Below are positions 22,969 through 35,066 of a stretch of DNA of 64,000 bases, piece by piece. Under the pieces are notes generated by a model, which worked only from the letters and a program-made list of their open reading frames with translations, was not told where the DNA came from and did no database searches. Both the position numbers and the translations under genes were made by a program. Position 1 is the first letter of the stretch. Each line of letters begins with the position of its first letter. Origin of the DNA: Loripinus fragilis (taxonomy: Eukaryota; Mollusca; Bivalvia; Lucinida; Lucinidae); assembly GCA_964019695.1 (NCBI GenBank), contig OZ026527.1, positions 73,867,471 to 73,931,470 of the forward strand, read 5' to 3'.

Positions 22969-23580
22969 ATAAAAACGTAGTCCTCATTTCATAAAACTTC
23001 TAATGTTAATTGTTGTTTCAATTCAACAAAGACTCAGTTTACAAAGATATTATAGGCTTACAATTGAACTCATCTTATGGTTGATTGAAACCTTAAGTTA
23101 CTGAAAAATGGTACGAGTTATTTGCGAGATAACGGTGACGTAAGATTTTATCTTTTGGCTCGTGCTCTGTAGCCGTAAATATGTTTTATTCAACATCAAG
23201 AAGTTTTTCCTGTTATTGTGGTTCAAGAAAAATCGACAGGAAACACCGTTTAAAGGCGATAACGTAAAAGCAATAACAAAAACGTCAAATTGTGAAAATT
23301 TGGTCCTTTATTTTTCAAAGTTCAGAAAATTGCAGCATTTGCTATGTTATTTTTGGTTTTCAGTAACAAAATAATCGCTTGAAAATGTTTTTGGCTTCCC
23401 CCAATGATCAGAAATGCCCACGTTACACGCTAGTCTTAAAATTTAACGTCACTTTAGCACGGTCGCTGCGTTTGGTAATTCTGTATTTTTTTAAATGAAA
23501 AATCTTGTATCTTCATGACTGAAATCTGATGTGGATGGGCTCACTCATACAAAACAATTGCTAAATTTAATGTTCATAGT
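22969..23580. other. Anonymous spacer
   Basis: No gene or repeat boundary recognised over about 600 bp. Confidence 0.45.
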
Positions 23581-24180
23581 ATATAGGGTTAAGGTGTAGG
23601 GACCTGAACAGTTTCTTTGGTATTAATCCTTTTATGAAGTGAACTGGGTGGAGCATACCCGGGCCATCTGGGGGGACTTCCCAGCCAGTGCTATTGAATG
23701 TGTCTTGTCATAAAAGACATGCATATATGATATGGGCCTCGACGCAAACAAAACCTGTCTTCGGGGGTTTGCCAACAACAAGGCGCAGACCAGCCTGCGC
23801 ATACGCGCTTATGATCAGTGCCTTTGTTATTTGCGTTTAGGAAAGTATCATGGGTAGACTTGCTACAGGTGAACCTTCAATTTTCTAGCTAGTCTCTGTA
23901 GCTGAGGAGACTAGTTTAAAACTCGCTTTGTCGGAAACCACAAAGACAGGTTTTCTCACGAGGTTAAGGGGTGGGGATCGGTACGGTTATAATGTGTAAG
24001 CCTTTTATGAAGTGAACCAGGGGCGGGGCATGCCCAGGAACGCCACGGAAGACTTCCTCGTCAGTGTTACTGAATGCCTCTTATCATAATAAACATACTT
24101 ATGTATGGTTTAGGGGTGTGGGTCTGAATGGTTTCTGAAATATAAGGACTTAAGAATTGGTTGGGCCTGGGCATGTCTCC
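23581..24180. repeat. Diverged direct repeats around a MITE
   Basis: A block containing CCTTTTATGAAGTGAAC, GGGC(A/G)TGCCC-like text, GACTTCC and TGAATG(C/T)(C/G)TCTT occurs at about 23628-23715 and again at about 24000-24080, and a shorter GGGTGTGGGTCTGAATGG relative follows. The TIR element at 23734-23963 lies between the two. Confidence 0.55.
23734..23963. mobile_element. MITE with AAAACCTGTCTT termini, copy 1
   Basis: About 230 bp. Left end GGGCCTCGACGCAAACAAAA followed by CCTGTCTTCGG; right end CAAAGACAGGTTTTCTCACG followed by AGG. Interior CAGACCAGCCTGCGCATACG and TTCAATTTTCTAGCTA are shared with the second copy at 32308-32538. Non-coding; superfamily unknown. Confidence 0.75.
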
Positions 24181-24371
24181 AGGTCTGCCCTTGAGTCCAT
24201 GATTTCAAACTTTTTTGCAAAACTTTATATCAAACTATACCATATTAAAATCAGAACAATCCCTTCAGTGGTTAGTGAGAAATAGCCGGGACAAAGTTTG
24301 GGCTGTTTTTGGCATGACCGTGGGCCAGCCTTAGAGTATGTCATTTTGGATTTAAAAACCCCCTATGCCTG

Positions 24372-26519
24372 TGTTTGAAGCATTCTCTGATTTATTCAGC
24401 CTAGCTACTCAAGTCAGAGCTACCTTATTTGCAGCATTATCCGATTTTTTCAGTCTATCCCCTCAGGCCAGTCAGATCTGTAATTTTGAAGCATTCCCTG
24501 ATATATTCAGTCTATTCCCTGTAATAAGTCCTACCTGATTCAGTCTAATTCATGGCGTCAATCATATATGTTTTTGCAACATTCTCTATTTATTCAGTCT
24601 AGTTCATGTGGTCAATCCTACCTTTATTTGTAGCATTCTCGGATTTAATCCGTCTATCCCCTGTGGTCAGTCCTATCTGTATTTGCAGCATTCTCTGATT
24701 TATTCAGTCTTGCTTCTGTGATAAATCCTACCTGTATATGCAGCATTCTCTGATTTATTCAGTCTAGCTCCTGTGGTCAGTCCTACCTGTATTTGCAGCA
24801 TTCTCTTGATTTATTCAGTCTTGCTCCTGTGGTCAGTCCTACCTGTATTTCCAGCATTAGTTGATTTATTCAGTCTATCCCATGATCAGCCAGACCTGTA
24901 TTTGTAGCATTCTCTGATTTATTCAGTCTATCCCCTGTGGTCAGCCCTACCTGTATTTGCAACATTCTCTGATTTATTCAGTCTTGCTCCTGAGGTCAGT
25001 ACTACCTGTATTTGCAACATTCTCTGTTTATTCAGTCTAGCTCCTGTGGTCACTCCTACCTGTATTTGCAGCATTCTCTAATTTATTCAGTCTTGCCCCT
25101 GTGGGCAGTCCTACTTTTATATGTTACAGTAGCATTCTCTGATTTATTCAGTTTTGCCCCTGTGGGCAGTCCTACCTTTATTTGTAGCATTCTCTGATTT
25201 ATTCAGTCTAGCTCCTGTGGTCAATCCTACCTGTATTTGCAGCATTCTCTGATTTATTCAGTCTTGCCCCTGTGGTCAGTCCTACCTGTATTTGTAGCAT
25301 TCTCTGATTTATTCAGTCTTGCCCCTGTGGGCAGTCCTACCTTTATTTGTAGCAATCTCTGATTTATTCAGTGTTGCCCCTGTGGTCAGTCCTACCTGTA
25401 TTTGCAACATTCTCTGATTTATTCAATCTTGCCTCTGTGTTCAGTACTACCTGTATATCCAGCATTCTCTGATTTATTCAGTCTAGCCCATGTGGTCAGC
25501 CCGACCTGTATTTGTAGCAGTCTCTGATTTATTCAGTCTAGCCCCTGTGGTCAGTCCTACCTGTATTTCCAACATTCTCTGATTTATTTAGTCTATCCCC
25601 TGTGATCAGCCTTGCCTGTATCTGTAGCATTCTCTGATTTATTCAGTCTATCCCCTGTGGTCAGCCCTACCTGTATTTGCAGCATTCTATGATTTGTTCA
25701 GTCTAGCTCATGTGGTCAATCCTACCTTTATTTGCAGCATTCTGTTTTATTCAATCTTGGCCCTGTTGTCAGCCCTACCTGTATTTGTAGCATTCTCTTA
25801 TTTATTCAGTCTAACTCCTGTGGTCAGTCCTACCTGTATTTGCAGCATTCTCTGATTTATTCACTCTAGCCCCTGTGGTCAGTCCTACCTGTATTTGCAG
25901 CATTCTCTGATTCATTCACTCTAGCCCCTGTGGTCAGTCCTACCTGTGTTTGCAGCATTCTCTGATTTATTCACTCTAGCTCCTGTGGTCAGTCCTACCT
26001 GTGTTTGCAGCATTTTCGGATTTATTCAGTCTAGCTCCTCTGATCAATCCTACCTGTATTTGCAGCATTCTCTGATTTATTCAGTCTATTCCCCGTGGTC
26101 AGTCCTACCTGTATTTGCAACATTCTCTGATTTATTCAGTCTAGCTCCTGTGGTCAGTCTGATCTGTATTTGCAGCATTCTCTGTTTATTCAGACTAGCC
26201 CCTGTGGTCAGTCCTTCCTGTATTTGCAGCATTCTCTGATGATCCAGTCAAATTCATGTCGTCAATCATACCTGTATTTGCAACATTCTCTGTTTATTCA
26301 GTCTTGTTCATGTGGTTAATCCTACCTTTATTTGTAGCATTCTCTGATTTATTCAGTCTAGCTCATGTGATCAATCCTACCTGTATTTACAACATTCTCC
26401 GATTTATTCACTCTATCCCCTGTGGCCAGTCTGACCTGTCTTTTCAGCATTCTCTGATTTATTCGGTATAGCTCCTTTGATCAATCCTACCTGTATTTGC
26501 AGCATTCTCTGATTTGTTC
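24372..26519 (+). repeat. 55-bp satellite array, ~39 units
   Basis: Head-to-tail units, consensus containing CCTGTGGTCAGTCCTACCTG, TATTTGCAGCATTCTCTGAT and TTATTCAGTCTAGC. Units vary by substitution and small indels, giving roughly 39 copies over 2.15 kb. The outermost units are the most diverged. Because 55 is not a multiple of 3, apparent long frames (for example 25946-26239) are repeat artefacts and not a repetitive protein gene. Confidence 0.92.
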
Positions 26520-26628
26520 TCATTGTCATCTTCTTCGTCATCATTTTCATCTACAAACATACAAAGAATACAATTATATTATAGAGATATGCAGTTAAAC
26601 CTCGAATATTCGAACTTCGTCCTAGCTA

Positions 26629-27898
26629 TAATGATGATGATGAGTTAGAGTTTAAAGACGGATCAACCCTTTTGGGTCATTCGCGTCATCAAGCTTAGAA
26701 TAAAATAGTTCTGATAAACAATAAGACACAACTATTTAAAAAATGCACAACTCATCACAATAATATGCATGATTATATGAAAGACATTAAAATGTAATAT
26801 GATTATAAAATAGGGAAGATCATGTACACTATCTGACAACTACAAAGGGCTTATCAGATGAATATACATGTTCTTCGCCTGAACTGTAGAAACTGATGAT
26901 ATGATTAACACAAGTTAAAATATAAATGATTTTTGTTAAGAGGTAATTACAATTTGTTAAAGAGATTAATCTCTTTTAAGAATAAGAATATATTATCAAT
27001 ACGTACATCATTAAACAATTGTTTAATTGTATTAACATGGTAATATTTATTTCTAACATTAGAAAAGTCAACACAATCAAGTAGTATATATCGTACTGTA
27101 AAAGATTTATCGCATCCAACGCATTGTGGTGGTTCTTCTCTATTTAAAAGATATGAGTGTGTTATCCTCGTGTGACCTATTCGAATACGTGCAAGTACAA
27201 CTTCCTCTAAACGAATATTACGTACTACCGTTTGAGATGATCCTATAATAGTTTTGATGTCATAGAGTTTATTTCCAACACTATTACTCCATGATGTTTG
27301 CCAATTGTTTAATATGTATCTATTGATAAAGGGTTTAAAATTTGAAAACTGTATTGGAAAGTTTGTAGGGTGTAAATTAAGTGACTCTTTTGCTTTTAGA
27401 TCTACATTTTCATTGCCAGGTATTCCAATGTGACTAGGTATCCAACAGTAAATTATTTCATTATATATGGATAAATCATGTTGTTTTTCAAGTAGTTTTT
27501 GAATTTGTGGATTTTTTGATGATGTATGGTCTAGAGACTTCAAAACGGAAAGGGAATCTGAAAATATTATAAAATTATTAGAAATTTCAAAGTCAGCAAT
27601 AAAATCTAATGCTAAATCAACAGCTTTTGCTTCGGCAGTAAAAATTGAAGAGCCATCTGGAATTCGCATGTTTTCTGAGTAGTTGTCAGATACCACTGCA
27701 CAACCAACTCTCATATCATTCTTTGAGCCGTCAGTATAAATATATGTAGAATTAGTATTATTAGACTTGAGTTCATTAAATCTAGATTTCAAAATAATAG
27801 GACTTGTTTCAGATTTTTTTCCTGAATGTAAATCAAAGAGAATGTTTGGTTTATTTATACACCAGGCTGGTATGTTTGGTGTAAAGTATATGCGATAT
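26629..27898 (-). mobile_element. LINE family B copy B1, 5'-truncated
   Basis: Minus-strand LINE fragment. On the element strand the 3' end reads GGGTTGATCCGTC... and finishes in a CATCATCAT tail (plus strand ATGATGATGATGAG at about 26631). Its 3' UTR shares the CGACGCATCAACCC-type terminal word with family A. The ORF is cut at about 27898. Confidence 0.8.
26947..27898 (-). CDS. LINE B RNase H domain, partial ORF2
   Basis: C-terminal part of ORF2 of a second LINE family. Seen in order: YFTPNIPAWCINKPN, IYTDGSKNDMRVGCAVV (RNase H Asp), SIFTAEAKAVDLALDF (Glu), IIFSDSLSVLKSLDHTSSKN (Asp), CWIPSHIGIPGNENVDLKAK (His/Asp) and the finger CVGC...ILLDC. Compared with family A it has the same architecture but differs at many residues, so it is a distinct family. 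There are no stops in about 315 codons. The frame opens in flanking DNA upstream of the truncation. No RT domain remains. Confidence 0.82.
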
Positions 27899-28029
27899 AA
27901 ACTATTGGGTCTTTTCAATGGAACATTTTATTCGCAAGTAAAAGCCGATGGATTCAGATAAGGATACAGGTGAAATAAGATAATTATCAGAAGTAAGTGA
28001 AATAAAAAAAAGTAATAACAAGAATAGAG

Positions 28030-28760
28030 CTGGAAGTCTGTAACATACGCGCAAAGTATTAAAAGGATACACTGAAGGCTCTCTGAGGAGTTGATTTCAC
28101 AAAATATGCACTATAAATCATTAAATAATATGTGCAGTGGTCGAGAATTGACTAAGTTTAAAATGCTTATGTTATTTGTTTCAAATAAGCGACGTTAAAT
28201 AAAGCTTCTTTATCTTTTAGTTGATTTCACCAAGTATGCAGTGGTCGAGAATTGGCTAAGTTAAAAATAGTGTAAATTTATCAAAATAATGTTTTCATCA
28301 TTAAACTTCCACATGCACATCTTCAATATGTCTGTAACATACCTGCAAAGTTTAAAAGGATACACCAAAGACTCTAAGGAGTTGATTTCACAAAGTATGC
28401 ACAATCAGCTATTACTTAATATGTGCAGTGATTGAGAACTGGCTAAGTAAAAATTGGTGTAAATGTATCAAAAATTTATTTTCATCATTAAACTTTCACA
28501 TCCACAATTTCAATATGTCTGTAACATAACTGCAAAGTTTTAATAGGACACACCGAATACCCTAGGAGGAGTTGATTTCACAAAGTAATCACTATCAGCC
28601 ATATTGTAAAAAACACCATAAAGTTATTGTCCAATGGTTAAGGAGTGGTGCCAATTTGATCAAAATTGGACAAAAGCTACACAAGTTATACAACAAAAAT
28701 CTTGAAATGTTGACGGACAGGTTAAAAGCAGTACACCCCCCTAAACTACGTTTGCGGGGA
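28030..28760 (-). mobile_element. Head-plus-array element P0, inverted
   Basis: Minus-oriented copy of a repeat family: on the plus strand come units with TTGATTTCACAAAGTATGCA, GTGCAGTG(G/A)T(C/T)GAGAA and CTGTAACAT (spacing about 187 bp), then the family head in reverse complement, TTGACGGACAGG...CCCCCTAAACTACGTTTG. Non-coding. See P1 and P2. Confidence 0.65.
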
Positions 28761-28881
28761 TATAAAAAACAACAACAATGCTTTCAGCTACACATGATCA
28801 GTAACTGATAATTACAGATTTACAAAGATAAAGATATAATAAAGCATCTGTGCAGATGGGTGGATATATTATACAATTGTT

Positions 28882-29004
28882 TACTTCAATGAGGTAGACA
28901 TGAGGAATTATCTACCCTTAAAGTGATATTCACCAAGACGGCAAGGCCGAGGTGATTATCGCTTTCTAGGGTAGATAAATCCTTATGTCTACCAAAATTG
29001 AAGT
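28882..29004. repeat. ~120-bp hairpin element
   Basis: The arms TTCAATGAGGTAGACATGAG and CCTTATGTCTACCAAAATTG with AA are complementary, as are the inner pairs ATCTACCCTT/AGGGTAGAT and GTGAT/ATCGC. The whole region folds as one stem. No coding capacity; a snap-back MITE is the simplest reading. Confidence 0.65.
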
Positions 29005-29867
29005 CAATAACTGGTTTGTTATGAATGAAAATGTTCAACTTTCTCTTTTGTAACTAGATTTGTATTGTTAAAGTCATGTTCGACTAAGGTCTTTCTCGTG
29101 TTTTAGCAACTGCTTTTAAAATATTTTAGTGTAGTATTTGCATTTTGAAATGTATATAAATTCTCTAAATGCAGAATGTAAATCCTAAAACACGTTTTTA
29201 TGCCCCCCCCCTCACCCCGAAACGTAGTTTAGGGGGGATATACTGTTTTCAGCCTGTCCGTTATTTCGTCAACATTTCAAGTTTTTTTGTGAATAACTTA
29301 TGTAGCTTTTGTCAGATTTTAATTAAATTTGCACCACACCATAACCATTAGACAATGCATGTTTGGTACGAAAAAGGGTCTAAAGGATCAGTATTGCAAG
29401 AGTTTGCAGTTCTAACTGTTTGGTGTTTGCAATATGGCTGATAGTGCATACTTTGTGAAAAACAACTCCTCCTAGAGTCTTTGGTGTATCATTTTAAAAC
29501 TTTGCAGTTATGTTACAGACGTTTTGAAGATGGGCATGTTGACGTTTAGTGATGAAAAAATAATTTTGATAAATTTACACCATTTTTATCTTAGCCTAAT
29601 TCTCCACCACTGCACATATTAAGTAATGGCTGATAGTGCATACTTTGTGAAATCAACTCCTCCTAGAGTCTTTGGTGTATCCTTTTAAAACTTTGCAAGT
29701 ATGTTATAGACATAAGGAAGATGTACATGTAGAAGTTTAATGATGGATAAATAATTTTTGATAAACTACACTATTTTTAACTTAGTCAATTCTCGACCAA
29801 TGTACATATTAAGTAATGGAGGATAGTGCATACTTTGTGAAATCGACTCCTCCTGTAGTGTTTTTTT

Positions 29868-30590
29868 TCTGATGATAAGCAGGCTGATGTCATTGACGCA
29901 TTTAACACTACATCCAGATATTTGGATGATATTTTAAACATTAATAATGTTTATTTTGACAATATGGCAAGTCAAATATACCCTTCAGAGCCCCAACTTA
30001 ATAAAGCTTATACCTCTGATACCCAACCCGCTAGTTTAGACTTGCATTTGTACATTTCTACCAAAATATATGATAGACGTGACGATTTTGATTTTGAAAT
30101 TGTCAATTTCCCATTTTTAGATGGTGATGTTCCTCGCTCTCCATCCAATGGAGTCTATTCGCTTTGCTAGAGCATACAGCCATGTTGCTGACTTCAACAC
30201 TCGCAATAAATTGTTAACTCAGAAACTTCTTAAACAAGGCTATTGGTATCATAAACTTCGCAAAACCTTTTATAAATTTTATCGACAATACTATGATTTG
30301 ATATTAAAATTCCAAGTTGGACTAAAATCTCTCTTGCGCCAAGGACTTTCGGAACCTGAGTTCTATGGTGACTTGGTGTATAAATTGAAGAAGATTGTTG
30401 GCTCTAGTAATTTTTCAGCAGAGTTTATTGAAATGATTTCCCATTATAAAAAGATTGGCTATAACATTTATACATTGCAAGACTGCATGCTTGGTGGTAA
30501 ACCCAATCACCGTTGGCAACTTTGCTTTCCCTTTAATTGCCCTCCGGTTGGTCGTACTTCAGAATCTATGATGGTTCCACTTATCTATTG
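29868..30590 (+). pseudogene. Naiad RT C-terminal fragment
   Basis: Holds motif C and the thumb region of a Penelope-like RT: SRYMDDILNI-type sequence in which Leu of YLDD reads Met, YDRRDDFDFEIVNFPFLDGD, then after a frameshift near 30160 IRFARAYSHVADFNTRNK through GRTSESMM. The palm motifs upstream are absent, so it cannot encode a working enzyme. About 75-85% of residues look the same as in N1 by eye. Confidence 0.75.
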
Positions 30591-31106
30591 ATGAGATGGT
30601 AGGGGCCCGATGCTTTGGTTGTTGTCAGGCCCACTGGGGTTTACCTGTTGGATTTCTTTTACTCCAGTATTCAGTTTTATGTACTGTTGAGTCCTTATCT
30701 TCGCTTTATCTCCTTTTTATATCTTGATTTATATGTTCTGGGAGATGATGCATGGATAAGTTAGGGGTCTTTCATGCAAACCAAACATCTACGAGTCTTG
30801 ATCCACATCTGGACTAAGGGTGAGGATGGTGCCGTGTGAAACTGGTTTAAGCCCTCCAGTAAAATATTTTTACTGGCCGTTCCAAGGCGGTACTTTTTTG
30901 TGGATCATTTGTGTTATTTATGTCTTGTGTTTGTCATGCTTTCGCGTCTGTTCATTGCTGCCTTGTGATCACATGCTGGGAAAGGGATGATTTCTTGGCT
31001 CTTGTTTGTGATGTTTAATTGCGTTTTTGTCACTTACCCATGTGGTATCCTGGGTCAGGTGTGGTACTTGATTGTATCGATTCCTGATCTTTTCCGCCTT
31101 TCTTAC
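29868..31106 (+). mobile_element. Naiad element N2, 5'-truncated, inside a P1 unit
   Basis: Starts at SDDKQADVID of the RT and runs through the complete 3' region, ending TTTCTTAC at 31106. The flanks rejoin one P1 unit: CGACTCCTCCTGTAGTG on the left and CTTTGGTGTATCC on the right, matching the uninterrupted unit CTCCTAGAGTCTTTGGTGTA. The insertion is therefore younger than the array. Confidence 0.85.
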
Positions 31107-32307
31107 TTTGGTGTATCCTTTTAATATTTGCATGTATGTACCAGACAAATTGAAGATGTGCATGTGGAAGCTTAATGATGAAAAATATTTTTGATAAATT
31201 TACGTTTTTAACTTAGCCAATTTGCGACCACTGCACATATTAAATAATGGTTAATAGTGCATACTTTGAGAAATCAACTCTATCAAGAGCATTAAGTGTA
31301 TCCCTTTAAAATTTTGCATGTATGTTACTAACAGACCTATTGAAGATGTGCATGTAAAGTTTGATGTAAAAAATGATAAATTTGCAGCATTTAAACTTTG
31401 CCAATTCTCGACCACTGCACATAATAAGTAATGACTGATAGTGCATACTTTGTGAAATCAACTATTCCTAGAATCTTTGGTGTATCCTTTTTAATTTTTG
31501 CAGGTATGTTATAAACATATAGAAACTGTGCATGTGGAAGCTTAATGGTGAAAAAAAAAAAATTGATAAATTTACACCATTTTTAATTTAGCTAATTTTC
31601 GACCACTGTATGTATTAAGTAATGGATGATAGTGCATACTTTGTGAAATCAACTCCTCGTAGAGTCTTTGGTGTATCATTTTAATACTTTGCATGGTATT
31701 TTAAAGACAAATTGAAGATGTGTATATGGAAATTTAACGACGAAACCTGTACATATCAAGTAATGGATGATAGTGCATACTTTGTGAAATCAACACCTCA
31801 TAGAGTCTTTGGAGCATCCTTTAAATACTTTGTAGGTATGTTACAGATATACTGAAGATGTATGTGTGGAAGTTTTATGATGAAAAAAGTATTTTTTTTT
31901 TTATATATTTACAGCATTTTAAACTTAGCCAATTCTCAACCACTGCACATATCAAATAATGGTTAATAGTGCATACTTTGTGAAATCAACTCCTCCGAGA
32001 GCTACAGTGTATCATTTTAATATTTTGCATGTATGTTACAGACATATTGAAGATGTGCATGTGGAAGTTTAATGATGTAAAATATTTTTTGATAAATTTA
32101 CAGCATTTTAAACTTAGCACACTGCACATATTGAATGATGGTTAATAGTGCATACGTTGTGAAACCAAATCCTACAGCCTTCAGTGAATCCTTTTAATAC
32201 TCATGTATGTTGCAGACATTCTTGTTTACACTGTTTGATGGTTAAACACAATTGTAGGGTTAATACGAAATTGCTCTTGGAATGCTGTAACATGTAGTAC
32301 ATCAAAT

Positions 32308-32538
32308 GGGCCTCGTAGCAAGAAAACCTGTCTTGGGTGGTTTGCGAACAACAAAGGCACAGACCAGCCTTCGCATAAGCGCAGCCTGATCAGCGCCTTT
32401 GTTATTTGCCTATTGTAAAGTATCATACTCAGACTTGATAAAAGCGAAATTTCAATTTTCTAGCTATTCGCTGAGCAGGCTAGTTTGAGTCTCACTTTCA
32501 CTGAAACCCCGAAGACAGGTTTTCTTGCGTCACGGCCC
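32308..32538. mobile_element. MITE with AAAACCTGTCTT termini, copy 2
   Basis: Left end GGGCCTCGTAGCAAGAAAAC followed by CTGTCTT; right end AAGACAGGTTTTCTTGCGTC followed by ACGGCCC. Same interior as the copy at 23734-23963, with GATCAGCGCCTTTGTTATTTG. Length about 231 bp. Confidence 0.75.
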
Positions 32539-33591
32539 AACATATTTCAGAGTACTTATGCTACGTGTAAGATGTAATTATCTCCTGATTTCCATTGAAT
32601 AGAACTCTGTCAAGTATGTTTTTGAATAAGTTCCATGTACATGTATGCCTATTTGTAATCATGAAAATGTATTGCAAAAACATAGTTTGAACATTTTACT
32701 TTTTCAATAATTACTTTAACAAAGATTCTACAGCTTAGCAGTAGATCTGCTTAAATCGTATACAATGTTAATGCGACCATTAAGAACAAAGATATGTCTT
32801 TAACAATTTGATGAAACTAGGCCAGGGTCTTAGATCAGCTTTTACAGATAAACTTAAGAGACTAGGTCTGTAACTATGAACATTTTTCGAAAAAAAAATA
32901 TTTTCTTTTTAAATCATTTGAAAAAATAGAATTAAGTTATGTTTTCACAATAAATATGTTCAGTGCAAGGAAAAGTGATTTATCTTATTAAAATAGGTGA
33001 CTTTCTCTTATTGGTAATTATTTAAGTCCCTCCAATAATTCTAGACAGTTGATTTTTAACATAAATGCTGTTGTTTTGATAGTGATAATGTGTTAAGATT
33101 TACGAAAATGATAAAATGTTGACCTAAATTTGGGTATTTTACTGTATTCTTGAAAAATAGAAACTTTACTTCTAAAATTAAAACATCAAAAGTTACAGAC
33201 TGTGCAGCTTTAAATAGTAACTTTTTTACAGGCTACACAACTGTACAGTGCACCTTCTGCGAGAGAAGGGACACCTACACAAAACTGCTATAAGTTCATG
33301 TGATACATGCAGAAACCGTTAAACAGTATCTAAGCACTACAACAAAAGAACAAAACAGTGTTGTAGAAGTCATTGTTGCAGACTGTTCTTGCATTAAAAA
33401 ACTATTCTGCTATAACATAACTGGCTCCAGTTTCGTTAAAATGGGAAAATCAATCATGCTCTTAATTGTGTTGAACAAACGATCTGAAAATGTTGCGAGT
33501 GCCGAGTCCGACTGACTAACTGTAACTGTTCAAGAGAGTTTCAACCTGTCTGCTGGAACAGGTTTTAATATTGTTTGCAAAAGCATGAGGG
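32539..33591. other. Anonymous AT-rich spacer
   Basis: No gene or repeat recognised over about 1 kb. Confidence 0.5.
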
Positions 33592-33606
33592 CAATTTCGG
33601 GTAGTT

Positions 33607-33988
33607 TGTTTGTTTGGTGCTTAACGACGCATCAACCCTTGTTGGTCATTAGCGTCAGACGGTATTAAACTAAACATAATGTAAATGAAAAAGTTAAAAT
33701 TTGTAAGATAAAATGAAAGGAATAATGATGATGAGTTTGTATAATGAAAACAAGTTGCAATACGATTGTTGACATAAGAAACCACGTACAATATCTGACA
33801 GTTTCAAAGAGCTATTCAGATAACTGTACATGTTCTTTAACTGAACAGAATACAACATTAAAGAATCTGTATTATGGTCTGATACAAATGTAAAACAAAA
33901 CACGATTTTAAAAATAGCAATTAGATTTTTTTAAAAAGTTTATTTGTCTTAAAAATGTCATAATACTATCAATATGAAATAACTGCTT
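33607..33988 (-). mobile_element. LINE family A copy A2, 3' end only
   Basis: Severely 5'-truncated LINE A: the 3' UTR plus the last few codons of ORF2. It is flanked by a 15-bp target duplication with one mismatch, CAATTTCGGGTAGTT (33592-33606) and CAATTTTGGGTAGTT (33989-34003). This confirms the 3' boundary used for A1 and A3. Confidence 0.85.
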
Positions 33989-34330
33989 CAATTTTGGGTA
34001 GTTCCCATACACACTATTCCTATGTCGAGAAACAGGAAAAGTTGTCTATGTCCAGGTTTTCAAACCATTTGTGATCAATACAGTTTTCAGATATTCTTAT
34101 GTCAGATGGATTTTTTCACATTTTCTTGACAGACGAAAGTAACTAAAATGTGTCCGAAATATCTATTGACCCTTCATCAGAACTGATCCTCTCAGTACCA
34201 AATACAGATAAATAGAACAGGCGACACCAACAATGTAAAAAAGTTTCTAAATTTTTACCCTGCATGCGAATACGAATATGGCAGATACTCGGATTCTCTG
34301 TCCTATATATACTGTTATTTTGATCCCCGC

Positions 34331-34402
34331 ACGACTTGACATCGTGGCCTAGTGGTTAGCATGTCAGACTTTTGAACCAGAGTCGATACCCGGGTGGGCA
34401 CT
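34331..34402 (+). tRNA. tRNA-like sequence (degenerate)
   Basis: Contains TGGCCTAGTGGTTAGCAT, a good Pol III A-box, and about 35 bases later GAGTCGATACCC, a weaker B-box. I cannot form a proper acceptor stem or anticodon stem, and a T-run follows at 34411. More likely a tRNA-derived SINE head or a tRNA pseudogene than a working tRNA. Confidence 0.35.
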
Positions 34403-35066
34403 TATTACAATTTTTTTTTCGCCTTGTAATGCAAAATTACTTCATACAAGTAATATGGAATTATATAAATGTCAAAAATACACTCATTAACGTTTTATAT
34501 TGAATTATCCTCGAAATTTGTGGCGTCGGGTTAAAGTAAGTAAGGGTGTAAAGATCAGGAATCGATACAATCAAGTACCACACCTGACCCAGGATACCAA
34601 TGGGAAAGTGACAAACTCACAGACACCACAAACGAGAGCCAAGAGGTCAGCCCTTTCCCAGCAGGTGTCCTCAAAGCACACATAAACAGACGCGCACAAA
34701 GACATAGCAATCACAAGACAGAACAAAAACATAAAAGATCAACAAAAAAGTACCGCCTTGGAACGGTCAGTTAAATGTTTTACTTGAGGGCTTAAATCGG
34801 TTTCACAGCGCCAACCTCACCCTTAATTCAGTTGTGGATCAAGACACATAGATGTTTGGTTTGCATGAAAGACCCCTAACTTATCAATGCATCATCTCCT
34901 AGAACATATACATCAAGAAATAACAAGGAGATAAAGCAAAGATAAGGACTCAACAATAAATAAAACTGAATACCAGAGCAAAAGAAATCCAACAGGTAAA
35001 CCCCGGTGGGCTCGACAAACAGCTAAAGCATCAGGCCCCTACCATCTCAACAATACATAAGTCTTT

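Larger units (their letters stand above)
29197..32235 (+). mobile_element. Head-plus-array element P1 (~185-bp repeats)
   Basis: The head (29197-29410) contains CGTAGTTTAGGGGGGATATA, GCCTGTCCGTTATTTCGTCA and GTGAATAACTTATGTAGCTT. Nine diverged units follow, each carrying GATAGTGCATACTTTGTGAA, CAACTCCTCC and GAAGATG(T/G)(G/A)CATGT; starts lie near 29434, 29627, 29822, 31253, 31437, 31627, 31769, 31970 and 32144. The array is split by Naiad N2. The architecture, a conserved head with a central minisatellite, resembles pearl-like or non-autonomous Helitron-type repeats of bivalves (inference). Confidence 0.7.

Noticed and set aside
24372..26519. CRISPR-like regular repeats, or a repetitive protein gene
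   Set aside because: Units are contiguous 55-bp tandem repeats without unique spacers, and the unit length is not a multiple of 3. Open frames across it are artefacts.
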